DNA from: Vibrio cyclitrophicus
Lineage (GTDB): Bacteria > Pseudomonadota > Gammaproteobacteria > Enterobacterales > Vibrionaceae
Direction: 5' to 3'
Length of the DNA: 64,000 nt
NCBI GenBank assembly: GCA_023206055.1
Contig: CP065367.1
Coordinates: 992,001-1,056,000 of the forward strand
Of the stretch, positions 18,219-26,712 are shown piece after piece. Every line of letters starts with the position of its first letter. Positions within the stretch are counted from its first letter, which is position 1. Made by a program: the position numbers and the translations under genes. The notes beneath the pieces were generated by a model. It saw nothing but the letters and a program-made list of their open reading frames with translations. It was not told where the DNA came from and did no database searches.

Positions 18219-18680
18219 TTATTGGCTCATACGAATCAATGATTTACCAATCAACCACTCTAGTTCTTTACCGCTAGTATCGCCAAACTGAGTTTCAGTC
18301 AGCTTGTATAGACGATCAATACCGTTTGCAGCGAACTCATGTGCGCTCTCAGCAGTAACGATATGATGGAAAAGTAAACGTAAGATTGCTAAGAACTCTG
18401 CGTCTTCAAGTGCTGCAACCCAGCTAGCTGAAAATGCGTCAAGGCCATTTTCGAAGTCAATGTGTTCCATGAACATCTTGAAAATACGACCGTCTAGAGC
18501 AGCAGTAAAATCCGTTTTCTTTGGAAAGTGATGACTTATACCTGTACGAGAAACACCCGTTTGTTGACTCAACGTCGTGTATGACATCTTGTCGTAACCC
18601 AATCTTAGCAGCTGGTCTACAACGGCATCCATGATTTTCTGGATCGTGATTTCTGTATCTTCTTTACTACGCTTTGGCAT
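18219..18680 (-). CDS. luxT: TetR-family regulator LuxT/SwrT
   Basis: A 153-residue TetR-type repressor, shorter than the usual 190-220 residues. It matches the remembered length and N-terminus (MPKRSKEDTEITIQKIMD) of Vibrio LuxT and SwrT. The helix-turn-helix is at about 28-60 (LSQQTGVSRTGISHHFPKK). In other vibrios LuxT connects to quorum sensing by repressing qrr1 and luxO output and affects swarming, virulence factors and metabolism; targets here are inferred. AAGAGAAGAG precedes the ATG. A luxM-luxN pair elsewhere in this window fits the same network. Confidence 0.88.
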   Translation of the reverse strand: MPKRSKEDTEITIQKIMDAVVDQLLRLGYDKMSYTTLSQQTGVSRTGISHHFPKKTDFTAALDGRIFKMFMEHIDFENGLDAFSASWVAALEDAEFLAILRLLFHHIVTAESAHEFAANGIDRLYKLTETQFGDTSGKELEWLIGKSLIRMSQ

Positions 18681-19212
18681 ATTCAGGCTCTTCTCTTTGT
18701 AAATCCATCTAACTCAATCAAATGAAGTCAGAATGAAAATCGTTATCAGCATTATGTGAGCAAGGTATTTTTTCGCAAGTATTTCCATTAAATACCAACA
18801 AATACTTTGTACGAACAATTTTACAGTGCTGCCTCTTTGGGCACTTTGTCTAATTATCCTTCAAAAGTCACCTTACCTCTCTAAGTGGTTAATCTAAAAT
18901 AACAACTTAGAATATCAAATACCCAACAATAAATTCATTGTATAAATACCTATCAAGCAATAGATAGTCTTATAAAATTAGTTACGACGCAACTAACTGA
19001 ATGATATTCTAACAAATTAATGACACTGCTTATCAACAAAACATGAGATAGATCACATACATATTTAGTGACGCGAATGTACACATTCATTTAACCCCTT
19101 CAACAAACAACATAGCATACCAGTACAAATTAGTTCAAAGATTTTAATTTTTGTAGATACAGTTCAAATTGCTCGTTAGAATAACCTCAGACTTTGTAAG
19201 AGGATTATTTAT
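18681..19212. other. Long AT-rich divergent region between luxT and the yfcZ-like gene
   Basis: About 530 bases without an ORF, unusually long for a divergent promoter pair in this window. It is AT-rich, with several TAACTAA/TTAGTT-like patches around 18975-19000 (TTAGTTACGACGCAACTAA is an imperfect palindrome). LuxT autoregulation or a small RNA gene could be here, but I cannot point to a promoter-terminator pair. Confidence 0.4.
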
Positions 19213-19512
19213 ATGAGCCAAGATATTGGTAACAACGATGTATGTGAAGCTTGCGGCTGTGCAGGCGAAATCGGGTTCATCATCAAAGAAGGCGACGATG
19301 TTGCTGAAGTAACGGTTTATGGAAACTCAAAAGCACTTATTGAAGCTGAGTTTGCTAAGTACGTTGAACTTGCTAAACAAGTGTCTAGCAACGTTGAATT
19401 TGAAGCATCAGAGATGACGGAAGAAAGCACAGAGTTGCACGCTCGCTTTAAATTTGAAGTTAGCGCTGAGAAGATTATTTTTGAACTTAAGACTCGCTCT
19501 CTAGCGCGTTAA
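19213..19512 (+). CDS. YfcZ/YiiS family protein (DUF406)
   Basis: A 99-residue acidic protein with an N-terminal cysteine motif (CEACGCAGEIGF, about 11-22) and two alpha-beta repeats, typical of the small YfcZ/YiiS family of gamma-proteobacteria. Its function is unknown. A strong AGAGGA site precedes the ATG. It is followed directly by a hairpin terminator in which the converging DUF1496 gene also ends. Confidence 0.8.
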   Translation: MSQDIGNNDVCEACGCAGEIGFIIKEGDDVAEVTVYGNSKALIEAEFAKYVELAKQVSSNVEFEASEMTEESTELHARFKFEVSAEKIIFELKTRSLAR

Positions 19513-19535
19513 TATAAGCATTTATATTCTTATTA

Positions 19536-19566
19536 AAAGACGAGTTGAGTTACTCGTCTTTTTTTA
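19536..19566. terminator. Bidirectional terminator (yfcZ-like / DUF1496 genes)
   Basis: A stem (AAAGACGAGT / ACTCGTCTTT) with a 4-base loop, a T run on the plus side and a shorter T run on the minus side. The stop codon of the minus-strand gene lies inside the hairpin. Confidence 0.85.
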
Positions 19567-19831
19567 ATTGAACCCAAGCCAGTGAACCATTTTGCTCAAA
19601 ATCGTTTTCTGCAGCGCACTGAATCACTACGCCCCCCACCTCTAACACAGCCCCAATGCTATAAGCCTTGTCATCGTAATAACAAACTCGTTGCTGTTGA
19701 CCCCCTTGTGTCACCACCACTGCTGCTTTACCGGGCGTTGAAATTACTTTGTTGGCACTCGCAGACATTGAGCCAAACATTGAAGCCGCTATCAAAAAGA
19801 CCTTAATAATTCGTATATTTACTCTAATCAT
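19550..19831 (-). CDS. DUF1496-like small exported protein
   Basis: A protein of about 93 residues. It has an N-terminal signal peptide (cleavage near MSASA-NK) and a small C-terminal domain with CYYDDKAYSIGAVLEVGGVVIQC, resembling the DUF1496 (YnjH) family, whose two cysteines may pair in the periplasm. Function is unknown. I prefer the Met at 19831, which has AGGT 7 bases upstream; the Met at 19846 is a close alternative. The gene ends inside the shared terminator. Confidence 0.65.
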   Translation of the reverse strand: MIRVNIRIIKVFLIAASMFGSMSASANKVISTPGKAAVVVTQGGQQQRVCYYDDKAYSIGAVLEVGGVVIQCAAENDFEQNGSLAWVQLKKDE

Positions 19832-19949
19832 TGATTTACCTATCATCTTTGCTCTATTCCTCGTTAATCTACCGCCAAATGGGTAAAACACTATGCGAGA
19901 TTAATTTTTCCATTATAGTGTTAGCGTCTATCGTAATAAGAAGCCTGTT

Positions 19950-20549
19950 ATGCTCAGAATAATTGCACTTATTATTGGTTCCTTAACCATAACAAATGTC
20001 AGTGCTGAACCACTCGATCACTATCAAATATTGAACCATCTCGATAATTACGGAAACTTATATCTACGAAATAAGCCTTATACATCACTTCCAACTGGCT
20101 TGGTGGTCGATGGTAATCTCAATATAGAGAACACTGCGATCACACGCCTACCCAAAGGGTTAGAAGTGAACGGCAGCCTGAAAGGCTCTAACAGCCAACT
20201 CGCTCGAGTCCCGAGCGGGATTAAGATAAAAGGTTACGCCGAATTGATTGGCAGCCAAATTACCAGCTGGCCAAGAGGTGTAAGAGTGGGCGGTTTTATC
20301 AACCTCACCGATACTCCACTGGAAAGGCTACCGAATGGCTTTAGGGTGAAAGGCGATCTGAGCGTGATCCGCACCCCTTTAACGGAGCTACCTAACGGGA
20401 TCGTGATTGATGGTGACTTATATATAGGCGGTTCTGGGATTACTGCATTCCCCGAGACTATGACAGTCAAAGGCAACATCTATCTGGGCGGCAACACTGT
20501 AACCACATGGCCGACCAATCTAGAGCTCGGTGGCGCAGTCGCTCGATAA
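19950..20549 (+). CDS. Secreted 20-residue-repeat (LRR-like) protein
   Basis: A 199-residue exported protein. After a signal peptide (about 1-19), residues 47-186 are seven exact 20-residue repeats of the form L-P-x-G-(L/I/V)-x-V-x-G-(N/D)-(L/I)-x-(L/I)-x-x-(T/S)-x-(I/L)-(T/E)-x, plus a partial eighth. This is the LPxGL..G-x-L pattern of short bacterial leucine-rich-like repeats, so an extended solenoid is predicted. There is no enzymatic domain. Function is unknown; binding to a surface or partner is a guess. It stands alone, divergent from the DUF1496 gene. Confidence 0.7.
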   Translation: MLRIIALIIGSLTITNVSAEPLDHYQILNHLDNYGNLYLRNKPYTSLPTGLVVDGNLNIENTAITRLPKGLEVNGSLKGSNSQLARVPSGIKIKGYAELIGSQITSWPRGVRVGGFINLTDTPLERLPNGFRVKGDLSVIRTPLTELPNGIVIDGDLYIGGSGITAFPETMTVKGNIYLGGNTVTTWPTNLELGGAVAR

Positions 20550-20561
20550 TTCAGGCTAAAG

Positions 20562-20606
20562 CTCTATTGTTCTATTGCTCTATTGCTCTATTGCTCTATT
20601 GCTCTA
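20562..20606 (+). repeat. Octanucleotide tandem repeat (CTCTATTG)n
   Basis: Five consecutive copies of the 8-bp unit CTCTATTG (the second has T for the first C) and a partial sixth, immediately after the stop codon of the repeat-protein gene. Copy number at such 8-bp arrays often varies by slipped-strand replication. Confidence 0.9.
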
Positions 20607-20651
20607 ATACGTTAATGCTAGATCACAGTAGCAAGTAGCGATTCAGAAACA

Positions 20652-20678
20652 AAAAAGGAGCCTAAGGCTCCTTTTTCA
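20652..20678. terminator. Bidirectional terminator
   Basis: AAAAAGGAGCC-TAA-GGCTCCTTTTT is a symmetric stem with A and T runs on both sides. It sits between the repeat-protein gene and the converging acyltransferase gene. Confidence 0.85.
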
Positions 20679-20722
20679 ATTCAATCAAGTTGCTGATCAA
20701 CTAACAAGCTAACTAACACTCG

Positions 20723-21829
20723 TTAACCAATGTTCTTCACTGGGTTCGCGTAGCTATCGATTAAGTACTGACGCGCGCCTTGTGGCAGGCTCGATAGTTT
20801 AGCTTCAAACTCTTGTTTAACTGCCGTTGTAATCGACTCATCTTCTTTTTCTGCTGCCAGCAAGTTTACTGGGAACAGTTTGTAGTTATCGTGGATCTGA
20901 CGATCGATCTCTTCAGCAAGCGCTTCAGGGGTATCAAAATCTTGGTCGATAACCTGACCGAAGCCAACGTGAACGCGTCCTTTATTACCGATGATGCCTT
21001 GAATGATACTTTCGATATCTTCAAACTCACCCTTTTCGTAACTACCATTTACGTCTTTTTCGAAAAGCTCTATCGCTTTAGCCGTGTCACATGGGTCGTT
21101 CTCGTAAGAAATTGCCACAGGAACAATCTTCAATGACTTCACGTATTCAGGGAAAACAATTTTTTGCTTACGTCCTTCAACGTGGAACATTTTTAAGATT
21201 GCTGGCTCAGTAAAATCGTTACCATCTTTAGCACGACCTTCCTTTTGAGCAATCCAAATTGAGTTGCCCGTTTCTAGAGAGTGCTTAATGTAAGAAGACA
21301 ACTGCCCTAGCGCCTTCATCATCTCACGCGGTCCTTTCAAAGAACGCTTTACGATGAAGCTCTTGTTCAAACGCATCAATTCAGTCGCACATGGCTTCTT
21401 CAATAGGTTGTCACCAATAGCAATACGACAAGTCTGATGATTATTTTGATGCAGAGCGTAATTTACCAACGCAGGATCCATAGCAATGTCACGATGGTTT
21501 GATACAAACAGATAAGCTTGGTTTGCATCCAGTGACTCGACACCCGTGTACGTCACACCGTTGGTGGTTTTCGCTAGCGTGTCGCGTAAGTATTTTTTCA
21601 CTTCAATCTGAATGGATTCAACGCTAGTCAGCTTGCTCCACTTCATTTTTAAGTAAACGCGTAGAATTGGACTCATTAACGTTTTGAACCAAGACGCATG
21701 GTTTGAAAAACGGTAGTGCAGAATCGCACTGATAAATTCTTCATCGTTAATAAGACGGTTTAGTGCCGCAGGAATTTCATCATCGCCGTAAGGACGAATA
21801 TCAACATATGGATCGCTTGGAGAGGTCAT
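20723..21829 (-). CDS. PlsC-type glycerolipid acyltransferase family protein
   Basis: A 368-residue protein with the acyltransferase catalytic motif N-H-R-D-I-A-M-D (HxxxxD, about 114-121). The later blocks are present too: FIVKRSLKGPREM (about 157-169) and IWIAQKEGRAKDG (about 191-203), matching family blocks II and III. This places it among 1-acyl-glycerol-3-phosphate acyltransferases. The long N-terminal 80 residues and extended C-terminus differ from PlsC itself, so substrate and product are not assigned. No clear membrane segment is seen; peripheral membrane attachment is likely. Confidence 0.75.
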   Translation of the reverse strand: MTSPSDPYVDIRPYGDDEIPAALNRLINDEEFISAILHYRFSNHASWFKTLMSPILRVYLKMKWSKLTSVESIQIEVKKYLRDTLAKTTNGVTYTGVESLDANQAYLFVSNHRDIAMDPALVNYALHQNNHQTCRIAIGDNLLKKPCATELMRLNKSFIVKRSLKGPREMMKALGQLSSYIKHSLETGNSIWIAQKEGRAKDGNDFTEPAILKMFHVEGRKQKIVFPEYVKSLKIVPVAISYENDPCDTAKAIELFEKDVNGSYEKGEFEDIESIIQGIIGNKGRVHVGFGQVIDQDFDTPEALAEEIDRQIHDNYKLFPVNLLAAEKEDESITTAVKQEFEAKLSSLPQGARQYLIDSYANPVKNIG

Positions 21830-22004
21830 TTTTTAATTCATATAATAAAAAGCTGGCTCATTCTACGCGTTGTTTTGACTTCTCGCAGCTACAGAGCCCA
21901 TACTTTTGACAAGGTCAGACCAGAAACATTGAAAATCCCCTGTTATTGTTGGCATTCTTTAAGATTAACGGTAATCTTGACGCCCCAAAATTAAGGTACT
22001 ATCT

Positions 22005-22631
22005 ATGAACTTTGCTATTGAATATACATCGGCTTACTTTTCACACTTGGTGATCACACCACGCAAGAAAGTACTTAAACATAGCCTTGTATCGGTTCAA
22101 AGTGGCTTGGTTTTGATTAAGCTGGGCAAACAAGAGTATGCCGTTGAACCAGGGCAAAGCGTCTGGATTCCACACGACTGCCTAACGTCACTGACCTACT
22201 TTCCAAACACTCAGGTTAACCGTGTCGACTTTTCTGTTCGTTTGACGGATTCATTCCCAAGACAAGCGGGTTATATCACGCAAACTAACCTCTCTTCGGC
22301 GCTACTAGAAAAGCTAGAACAAACCAAAGCTCGCACTTCCAATGCCAATAACACAGAACAAGCGTTTAAAGATATGCTTTCGGTATTAAAGCAAGAAGTG
22401 TTGTCGTTTAAGCCACTGCTTTGTGAAAGTGCCCTGTCTCAGCGATTCAATCAATGGAACATTGATGATTCTAACCTTCCACAAGAACACACCTTGGTGA
22501 TGGTCATGCGCGAAGCGAAGAAACGCATGCAATCAGGTCAAAAACGTGCGCTTGTGATTGATGATTTGTTCTCAGGGAAAGAAGAAGAGTTCGAACAGCT
22601 GTGCATGCTTGTTTTCGGTGAAGATTTATAG
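22005..22631 (+). CDS. AraC-type cupin sensor domain protein lacking the DNA-binding domain
   Basis: A 208-residue protein whose first 110 residues look like the ligand-binding cupin of AraC regulators: HSLVSVQSGLVLIKLGKQEYAVEPGQSVWIPHDCLTSL (about 27-64) has the usual gel-like strand, P-G and W-I-P pattern. The C-terminus is helical and charged and lacks the two helix-turn-helix motifs expected at the end of an AraC protein. It may act as a free-standing sensor or an inhibitor of another regulator. AAGGT precedes the ATG, and a strong terminator follows. Confidence 0.55.
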   Translation: MNFAIEYTSAYFSHLVITPRKKVLKHSLVSVQSGLVLIKLGKQEYAVEPGQSVWIPHDCLTSLTYFPNTQVNRVDFSVRLTDSFPRQAGYITQTNLSSALLEKLEQTKARTSNANNTEQAFKDMLSVLKQEVLSFKPLLCESALSQRFNQWNIDDSNLPQEHTLVMVMREAKKRMQSGQKRALVIDDLFSGKEEEFEQLCMLVFGEDL

Positions 22632-22679
22632 CTTTACGATAAGTTATAGATAATATTGAAAGCAACAAACCAGATACTA

Positions 22680-22717
22680 AAAAGCCGCAAAAAATAAGTT
22701 TTTTGCGGCTTTTTTAA
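22680..22717 (+). terminator. Terminator after the cupin gene
   Basis: AAAGCCGCAAAAAA / TTTTTTGCGGCTTT is a perfect 14-bp stem with a 4-base loop and a T run. The A run on the other side makes it usable in both directions. Confidence 0.9.
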
Positions 22718-22766
22718 TTCTTAGTATTTTAGACGTAGATATTAATCTATCTGTGTATTCGCCCGT

Positions 22767-23258
22767 CTAAAAAGGCAATTCGACCTGCATCATTAGGTCA
22801 GCGTCTCTTGAGTCATGCCAACGATAATCAAAGCGCATACGCGGCTGCCCGTCAACCTTCTCGCCAAAACCGATGCTGAGTTGAAGGCCGTGATTCATCA
22901 ACCATTCTTCTGTGGACATATCGTACTGCTCATCTTCGAGGTCTTCTGGAAACCACATACCCAAACCAATATAGTTTGATTCAATGCTCTGTGTCAGCAA
23001 CGGTGAGTCTTTAGTTTGAAGAACCCAATCAGACCAATAGTCCGGCGTATTTTCGGCTTCTTCTTCAGTCAATCCACTGATTTCCATCATGCGTTGACCA
23101 AAAGACTCGATGCTCGAGGATAAATCTAAACAGCTGAAGTCTTCATCAGAAGTCAGCATGATCGAATCTAAGCTAAAAAAATCACATTCAGCATACGCAG
23201 GCATACTGCATGCTGCCATGATCATCGTCGCAGGTATCGCGCACTTTAGCATAGCCAT
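22767..23258 (-). CDS. Hypothetical exported protein
   Basis: A 163-residue protein with a signal peptide (about 1-22, ending MPAYA-EC), then an acidic, methionine-rich region. Its C-terminus alternates hydrophobic residues and ends in F (DADLMMQVELPF), which looks like the last strand of an outer-membrane barrel or of a periplasmic beta protein. I do not recognise the family. The ATG at 23258 has AAGGGA upstream; a TTG at 23279 is less likely. It lies 22 bases after the nadD-like gene on the same strand and may be co-transcribed. Confidence 0.55.
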   Translation of the reverse strand: MAMLKCAIPATMIMAACSMPAYAECDFFSLDSIMLTSDEDFSCLDLSSSIESFGQRMMEISGLTEEEAENTPDYWSDWVLQTKDSPLLTQSIESNYIGLGMWFPEDLEDEQYDMSTEEWLMNHGLQLSIGFGEKVDGQPRMRFDYRWHDSRDADLMMQVELPF

Positions 23259-23280
23259 CAAATCCCTTGAATTAGTCAAC

Positions 23281-23802
23281 CTACATTATCGTATACAGAC
23301 TGCTATCTTGCAATATTTTTGTAACTGACTTAGTGCTCAGTTTTGCAACATCGATCCCACTTATCAGTGCATTACGTATGTCTGTACTACGGATTTTGAC
23401 TTTTTCAGGGCACGCCATTACAGACCATCGCTCGGTAATCTCATCTGATTTATAGAAAGATGAGAACTTAAAGAAGTTGTCAGGGCCAATGACGAACGTG
23501 AGTTCCGCGTCACGATGTAACTTTTGCAGTTCACTGAGCACAGCATAAGTTGTCACGCTTTCACCTGGAATAAACAAGCTCTTTTCAATCAATGATAACT
23601 CAACTTGATCCAGTGAAAGATCACTGATAAATGCGTTAACTAACTGACATCTCGTATCAAAATCTAGCATCTCTTTTCCCCAAGCATGGGCAATACTTGG
23701 AACGAGTAGAATTTTGTCAAAGTGAGCCAACGAATCAATCACACTTTTGTGCCCTAAGCTCGGCGGATTAAACGCACTACCGAAAATGGCTATTTTTTCC
23801 AT
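23281..23802 (-). CDS. Nicotinate-nucleotide adenylyltransferase-like protein (NadD family)
   Basis: A 173-residue nucleotidyltransferase. It begins IAIFGSAFNPPSLGHKSVI, the NadD/NMNAT nucleotide-binding start, and ends with IRSTDIRNALISG, the ISSTxIR motif. The reaction would be NaMN or NMN + ATP to the dinucleotide. Two oddities: it is shorter than typical NadD (about 210), and the first residue of the H-x-G-H motif is serine (S-L-G-H). It is divergent from nadE, the next enzyme of the pathway, with 109 bases between them, which supports a NAD-salvage role. Confidence 0.78.
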   Translation of the reverse strand: MEKIAIFGSAFNPPSLGHKSVIDSLAHFDKILLVPSIAHAWGKEMLDFDTRCQLVNAFISDLSLDQVELSLIEKSLFIPGESVTTYAVLSELQKLHRDAELTFVIGPDNFFKFSSFYKSDEITERWSVMACPEKVKIRSTDIRNALISGIDVAKLSTKSVTKILQDSSLYTIM

Positions 23803-23911
23803 TATTAATTACTGCCTTCTCTTTCTAAGCTTGTGCAAAGAGGTTTTTAAATCGAATGATTTAGGTATGATAACACTAGATTTTTAATTTGCTTGCAGGA
23901 AAGGAATACGA

Positions 23912-24742
23912 ATGGAACAGTTAATTCGTGACGAAATGCGCGTACTACCTTCAATTGACCCTCACTTCGAAGTGACTCGTCGTGTGGACTTTATCAAAAC
24001 GAAACTTCAGCAGTCAGGCTGCAAGTCTCTGATCCTTGGTATCAGTGGCGGTGTGGATTCGACAACTTGTGGCCGCTTAGCACAGATGGCCGTTGATAGC
24101 CTAAATGAAAGCGCTGGTAGCAACGACTACCAATTCATCGCGGTTCGTCTACCTTACGGTGAACAAAAAGATGAAGACGAAGCGCAACTTGCTCTATCTT
24201 TCATTCAGCCTTCTCAATCTGTTTCTGTAAACATCAAAGCGGGTGTTGATGGGCTTCACGCTGCCTCTCACGTAGCTTTAGAAGGTACAGGTTTACTACC
24301 AACAGACTCAGCAAAAATCGACTTTGTGAAAGGTAATGTGAAAGCTCGCGCTCGCATGATCGCACAATACGAAATTGCGGGGTACGTTGGCGGTCTTGTG
24401 ATTGGTACTGACCACTCAGCAGAAAACATCACTGGCTTCTACACCAAACACGGTGACGGTGCATGTGATTTAGCGCCTTTGTTTGGCCTGAACAAGCGTC
24501 AAGTTCGTGAACTTGCAGCAACGCTAGGTGCTCCAGAGCTACTAGTTAAGAAAGTACCGACCGCTGATCTAGAAGAGCTTGATCCACAGAAAGCCGATGA
24601 AGCAGCATTGAACCTTTCTTACGATCAGATCGATGATTTCCTTGAAGGCAAAGCCGTTTCTCAAGACGTATCCGATCGCTTAGTGAGTATCTACAAAGCA
24701 ACACAGCACAAGCGTCAACCAATCCCAACTATCTACGATTAA
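23912..24742 (+). CDS. nadE: NH3-dependent NAD+ synthetase
   Basis: A 276-residue enzyme of the ammonia-dependent class (about 275 residues, no glutaminase domain). The PP-loop GISGGVDS lies at 43-50, with RLPYGEQKDEDEAQ and GNVKARARMIAQYEIA further on and GTDHSAENITGFYTKHGDGACDLAPL as the deamido-NAD and ATP site. It converts deamido-NAD, ATP and ammonia into NAD. AGGAAAGGA precedes the ATG. It is monocistronic, with a strong terminator. Confidence 0.96.
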   Translation: MEQLIRDEMRVLPSIDPHFEVTRRVDFIKTKLQQSGCKSLILGISGGVDSTTCGRLAQMAVDSLNESAGSNDYQFIAVRLPYGEQKDEDEAQLALSFIQPSQSVSVNIKAGVDGLHAASHVALEGTGLLPTDSAKIDFVKGNVKARARMIAQYEIAGYVGGLVIGTDHSAENITGFYTKHGDGACDLAPLFGLNKRQVRELAATLGAPELLVKKVPTADLEELDPQKADEAALNLSYDQIDDFLEGKAVSQDVSDRLVSIYKATQHKRQPIPTIYD

Positions 24743-24768
24743 TTAGTTTTTGAATTAGTCTAAGAATC

Positions 24769-24808
24769 AAAAGGCCGGAAGCTCATTCACGAAGTTCCGG
24801 CCTTTTCT
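24769..24808 (+). terminator. Terminator after nadE
   Basis: A perfect 12-bp stem (AAAAGGCCGGAA / TTCCGGCCTTTT) with a 14-base loop. The A/T flanks would also serve the converging oxidoreductase gene. Confidence 0.88.
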
Positions 24809-24840
24809 TTTTAGTACTTTTCCTTTTGACCAACGAGTCG

Positions 24841-26712
24841 TTAATCAACAACTTCGATATCGGTTTGAGGCACACTGCAACACGCCAGTATCTGACCCAT
24901 GTTACGCTCGTGTTCTTGTAGCGCTGGAACATCCGGTTGGTGAACTTGCCCTGACTCAAGGGTCACCTTACACGCACCACAAAAACCCGCACGGCAGCTT
25001 GATGCAATGGATACACCCGCCGACTCAGCTTGCTCTAGTAAAGTAGACTGGTTATTACCTTCGAATAGGTAGCCGTTAACACTTAGCTGTAGCTGCTTCA
25101 CCGTCTCTTCCGTTGATTGTGCGACACCAAATGCTTCTTGATGATAATGCTGAGGATTAAGCCCCATTTGAATCAGTAGTTTCTTCGCATTATCCATAAA
25201 GCCATCAGGACCACACACGAACGCTTGGCGTTTGTGTAGTTCTTCCATTTTAGCGACATGCGACACGCTCAAACGTCCTGATAAACCATCCCACTCTTTC
25301 GTTGGCTGGCTTAACGAATAGATAACACGCAATCCTGCATGGTCATTGGCAATTTGATCAATCTCAGCTTGATAAGGGATATCTTCTTCGCTGCTGCATT
25401 GATGATAGAAAACCACATCATCAATTTGACCATGGTCTGCCAAGTAACGAAGCATCGACAACATTGGAGTAATGCCGCTGCCTGCAGACAAAAGCAATAA
25501 CGGGTGAGTTGGGTTTGCTTCTAAGTAGAATGCACCATCTGGATTTTGAGCAACTAACGTATCGCCCACTTGGAAATGATCATTGAGCCAGTTAGATATT
25601 TGGCCATCGTCCACTCGCTTCACTGATATCGCCACACGACCCGCTCGTGAAGGGCTAGAAGATAACGTGTAACGACGAGACACTTTCTCGCCATTAATCA
25701 CCATTTCAATCGGTAAATGCTGCCCCGGCTGATAGCTTGGTAATGAATGGTTCTCTTTTGCTGGCTCTAGCCAGAACGTTGTAAAGTCGCGAGCGATCTC
25801 TTCACGTTCAACACAAGTTAAGTGCAACGACTCTATCCAAGTGTCTTCATAGTGCTCTTTCTCTTTGATTTCGAGCACTTCAACCACATCACCAGCTTTG
25901 ATTAAGCCTTCATTTTTCGCCACAAGATTCTGACCAAAGAATACGCCACCACGCTCATTCGCTCTGAAAGTCGAGAAGGTATTAAGAGGCTCTTTTGTTG
26001 CTCTAAATTCTCCACGTTCAACATCCACCGTCGTCAGAATACAACGCTCACAAGGTTTGACTGCTTCGAATTCAACCTCGCCGATTCGAATACGCTTCCA
26101 ACCATCTTCAGCAAAGGCTTCTGTATTAGAGACAACAAAGTTGGTGCGGAACTGATCCATCGAATGGACTTCAGGGCTGCGGCGATTCAGCTCATCAAGG
26201 GATGCTTGGCTGATCACTAACATTGGGTAGCCATCAGCAAAGCTTACATTCTGGCCGAGTTTTTCACGCACACGATTTGATTGCTCACCAGAGAACAGTA
26301 ATTCCACACGAACTCCCAACACATCGCTGAACCAATCATCGGCTTCATCATTTGTGGTGTAAGCGGTGAAGCTGTCTTTCCAAACCGTTGCTGGCGCTTC
26401 TTGCATCTTGAAGTTCGCGTATTTTAGTCGCAGCGGCTCTTTGCCTTCATAAGTGAAAATCAAACCGTCTGGTTGCAAGCTTGAAGATACCTTGACCATC
26501 TTTGGGTACTTACGTGCCGTGACCATTGAACCGTCAGCCAATGCCAACATAAAACGTCTGTCGAAGGTAAGGCCTTGTTTTTCGACCCAAGCAGAAGAGA
26601 GCGAGATGCCGCCCACTGATTTTACCGGAAACACATTGATTTGAGATAAGGAAGGCTGTTTACCTGAAGACTTTTGAGCTAAAGCCCTTTGACCTGAAGA
26701 TAGCTGCGACAT
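24841..26712 (-). CDS. MOSC domain - flavin reductase - 2Fe-2S ferredoxin fusion protein
   Basis: A 623-residue three-part protein. An N-terminal MOSC beta-barrel and MOSC domain (about 20-275) contains KPCERCILTTVD, the cysteine that binds sulfur or a molybdenum cofactor. A ferredoxin-NADP reductase module (about 295-530) has RRYTLSSSP for flavin and LLSAGSGITPMLSML for NAD(P). A plant-type 2Fe-2S domain (about 540-623) has C573, C578, C581 and C611 or C612. It resembles YcbX with a reductase inserted, so it could reduce N-hydroxylated or other MOSC substrates without a partner reductase. Substrate unknown. It is a single gene with GGAATCGTT before the ATG. Confidence 0.85.
   Translation of the reverse strand: MSQLSSGQRALAQKSSGKQPSLSQINVFPVKSVGGISLSSAWVEKQGLTFDRRFMLALADGSMVTARKYPKMVKVSSSLQPDGLIFTYEGKEPLRLKYANFKMQEAPATVWKDSFTAYTTNDEADDWFSDVLGVRVELLFSGEQSNRVREKLGQNVSFADGYPMLVISQASLDELNRRSPEVHSMDQFRTNFVVSNTEAFAEDGWKRIRIGEVEFEAVKPCERCILTTVDVERGEFRATKEPLNTFSTFRANERGGVFFGQNLVAKNEGLIKAGDVVEVLEIKEKEHYEDTWIESLHLTCVEREEIARDFTTFWLEPAKENHSLPSYQPGQHLPIEMVINGEKVSRRYTLSSSPSRAGRVAISVKRVDDGQISNWLNDHFQVGDTLVAQNPDGAFYLEANPTHPLLLLSAGSGITPMLSMLRYLADHGQIDDVVFYHQCSSEEDIPYQAEIDQIANDHAGLRVIYSLSQPTKEWDGLSGRLSVSHVAKMEELHKRQAFVCGPDGFMDNAKKLLIQMGLNPQHYHQEAFGVAQSTEETVKQLQLSVNGYLFEGNNQSTLLEQAESAGVSIASSCRAGFCGACKVTLESGQVHQPDVPALQEHERNMGQILACCSVPQTDIEVVD

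Noticed and set aside
20562..20606. CRISPR-like array
   Set aside because: Units are only 8 bp with no spacers; it is a simple tandem repeat.
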